The notes under the pieces were generated by a model, which searched no databases, was not told the origin of the DNA, and was given only the letters and a program-made list of their open reading frames with translations. A stretch of DNA of 5,929 nt from an uncultured Lachnospiraceae bacterium. GTDB lineage: Bacteria > Bacillota > Clostridia > Lachnospirales > Lachnospiraceae. The position numbers and the translations under genes are program-made. The DNA is taken from NCBI GenBank assembly GCA_902797705.1, contig CADBTX010000147.1:1-5929 (forward strand), written 5' to 3'. This document shows, piece by piece, positions 5,924-5,929 of this stretch (its first letter is position 1; each line of letters begins with the position of its first letter).

Positions 5924-5929
5924 CTGCCC

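Noticed and set aside
5845..5929. CRISPR array or riboswitch in the right-hand intergenic region
   Set aside because: No spaced direct repeats are present, and the hairpins lie upstream of a terminator and a separate promoter, so they would not be in the tsaE leader.

Overview
The window looks like a piece of a Clostridia chromosome, most likely from Lachnospiraceae. The grounds are the tsaE-tsaB-rimI-(rnz)-tsaD gene order, an RNase Z variant that I recall as typical of that family, a membrane-anchored protein resembling one I associate with Lachnospiraceae, and a GH5 endoglucanase-type gene of the kind found in gut and rumen fibre degraders. This is inference from protein character and gene order; no 16S or other marker is present.

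Layout. Bases 1-654 (+) hold the 3' part of a glycoside hydrolase family 5 gene whose start lies outside the window. Six bases later, facing it, begins the end of a seven-gene minus-strand array covering 661-5767. In transcription order (right to left) it is tsaE, tsaB, rimI, an RNase Z-like gene, an unnamed membrane-anchored protein with a Gly/Ser repeat tail, tsaD and ispD. Neighbouring genes overlap by 4-20 bases or are 6-24 bases apart, so this is almost certainly one operon. A consensus-like promoter (TTTACA, 17-base spacer, TATAAT) lies directly before tsaE and predicts a nearly leaderless mRNA. Upstream, 5804-5841 holds a strong intrinsic terminator, also on the minus strand, closing a gene outside the window. 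Beyond it, 5845-5929 carries two further stem-loops and no recognisable gene.

How the genes work together. TsaB, TsaD and TsaE are three of the four proteins that make the t6A modification at position 37 of ANN-decoding tRNAs; the fourth (TsaC/YwlC) is not in the window. RNase Z matures tRNA 3' ends and RimI is an N-terminal acetyltransferase that habitually travels with tsaB/tsaD, so five of seven genes concern tRNA and translation. IspD supplies the MEP isoprenoid pathway. The odd member is the membrane protein, which overlaps its neighbours on both sides and is therefore probably co-translated with them. The GH5 gene is a separate unit.

Most of the window is ordinary housekeeping DNA. The points worth a second look are the predicted leaderless start of tsaE, the divergent RNase Z, the membrane protein with its 18-base coding tandem repeat, and the stacked hairpins at the right edge.
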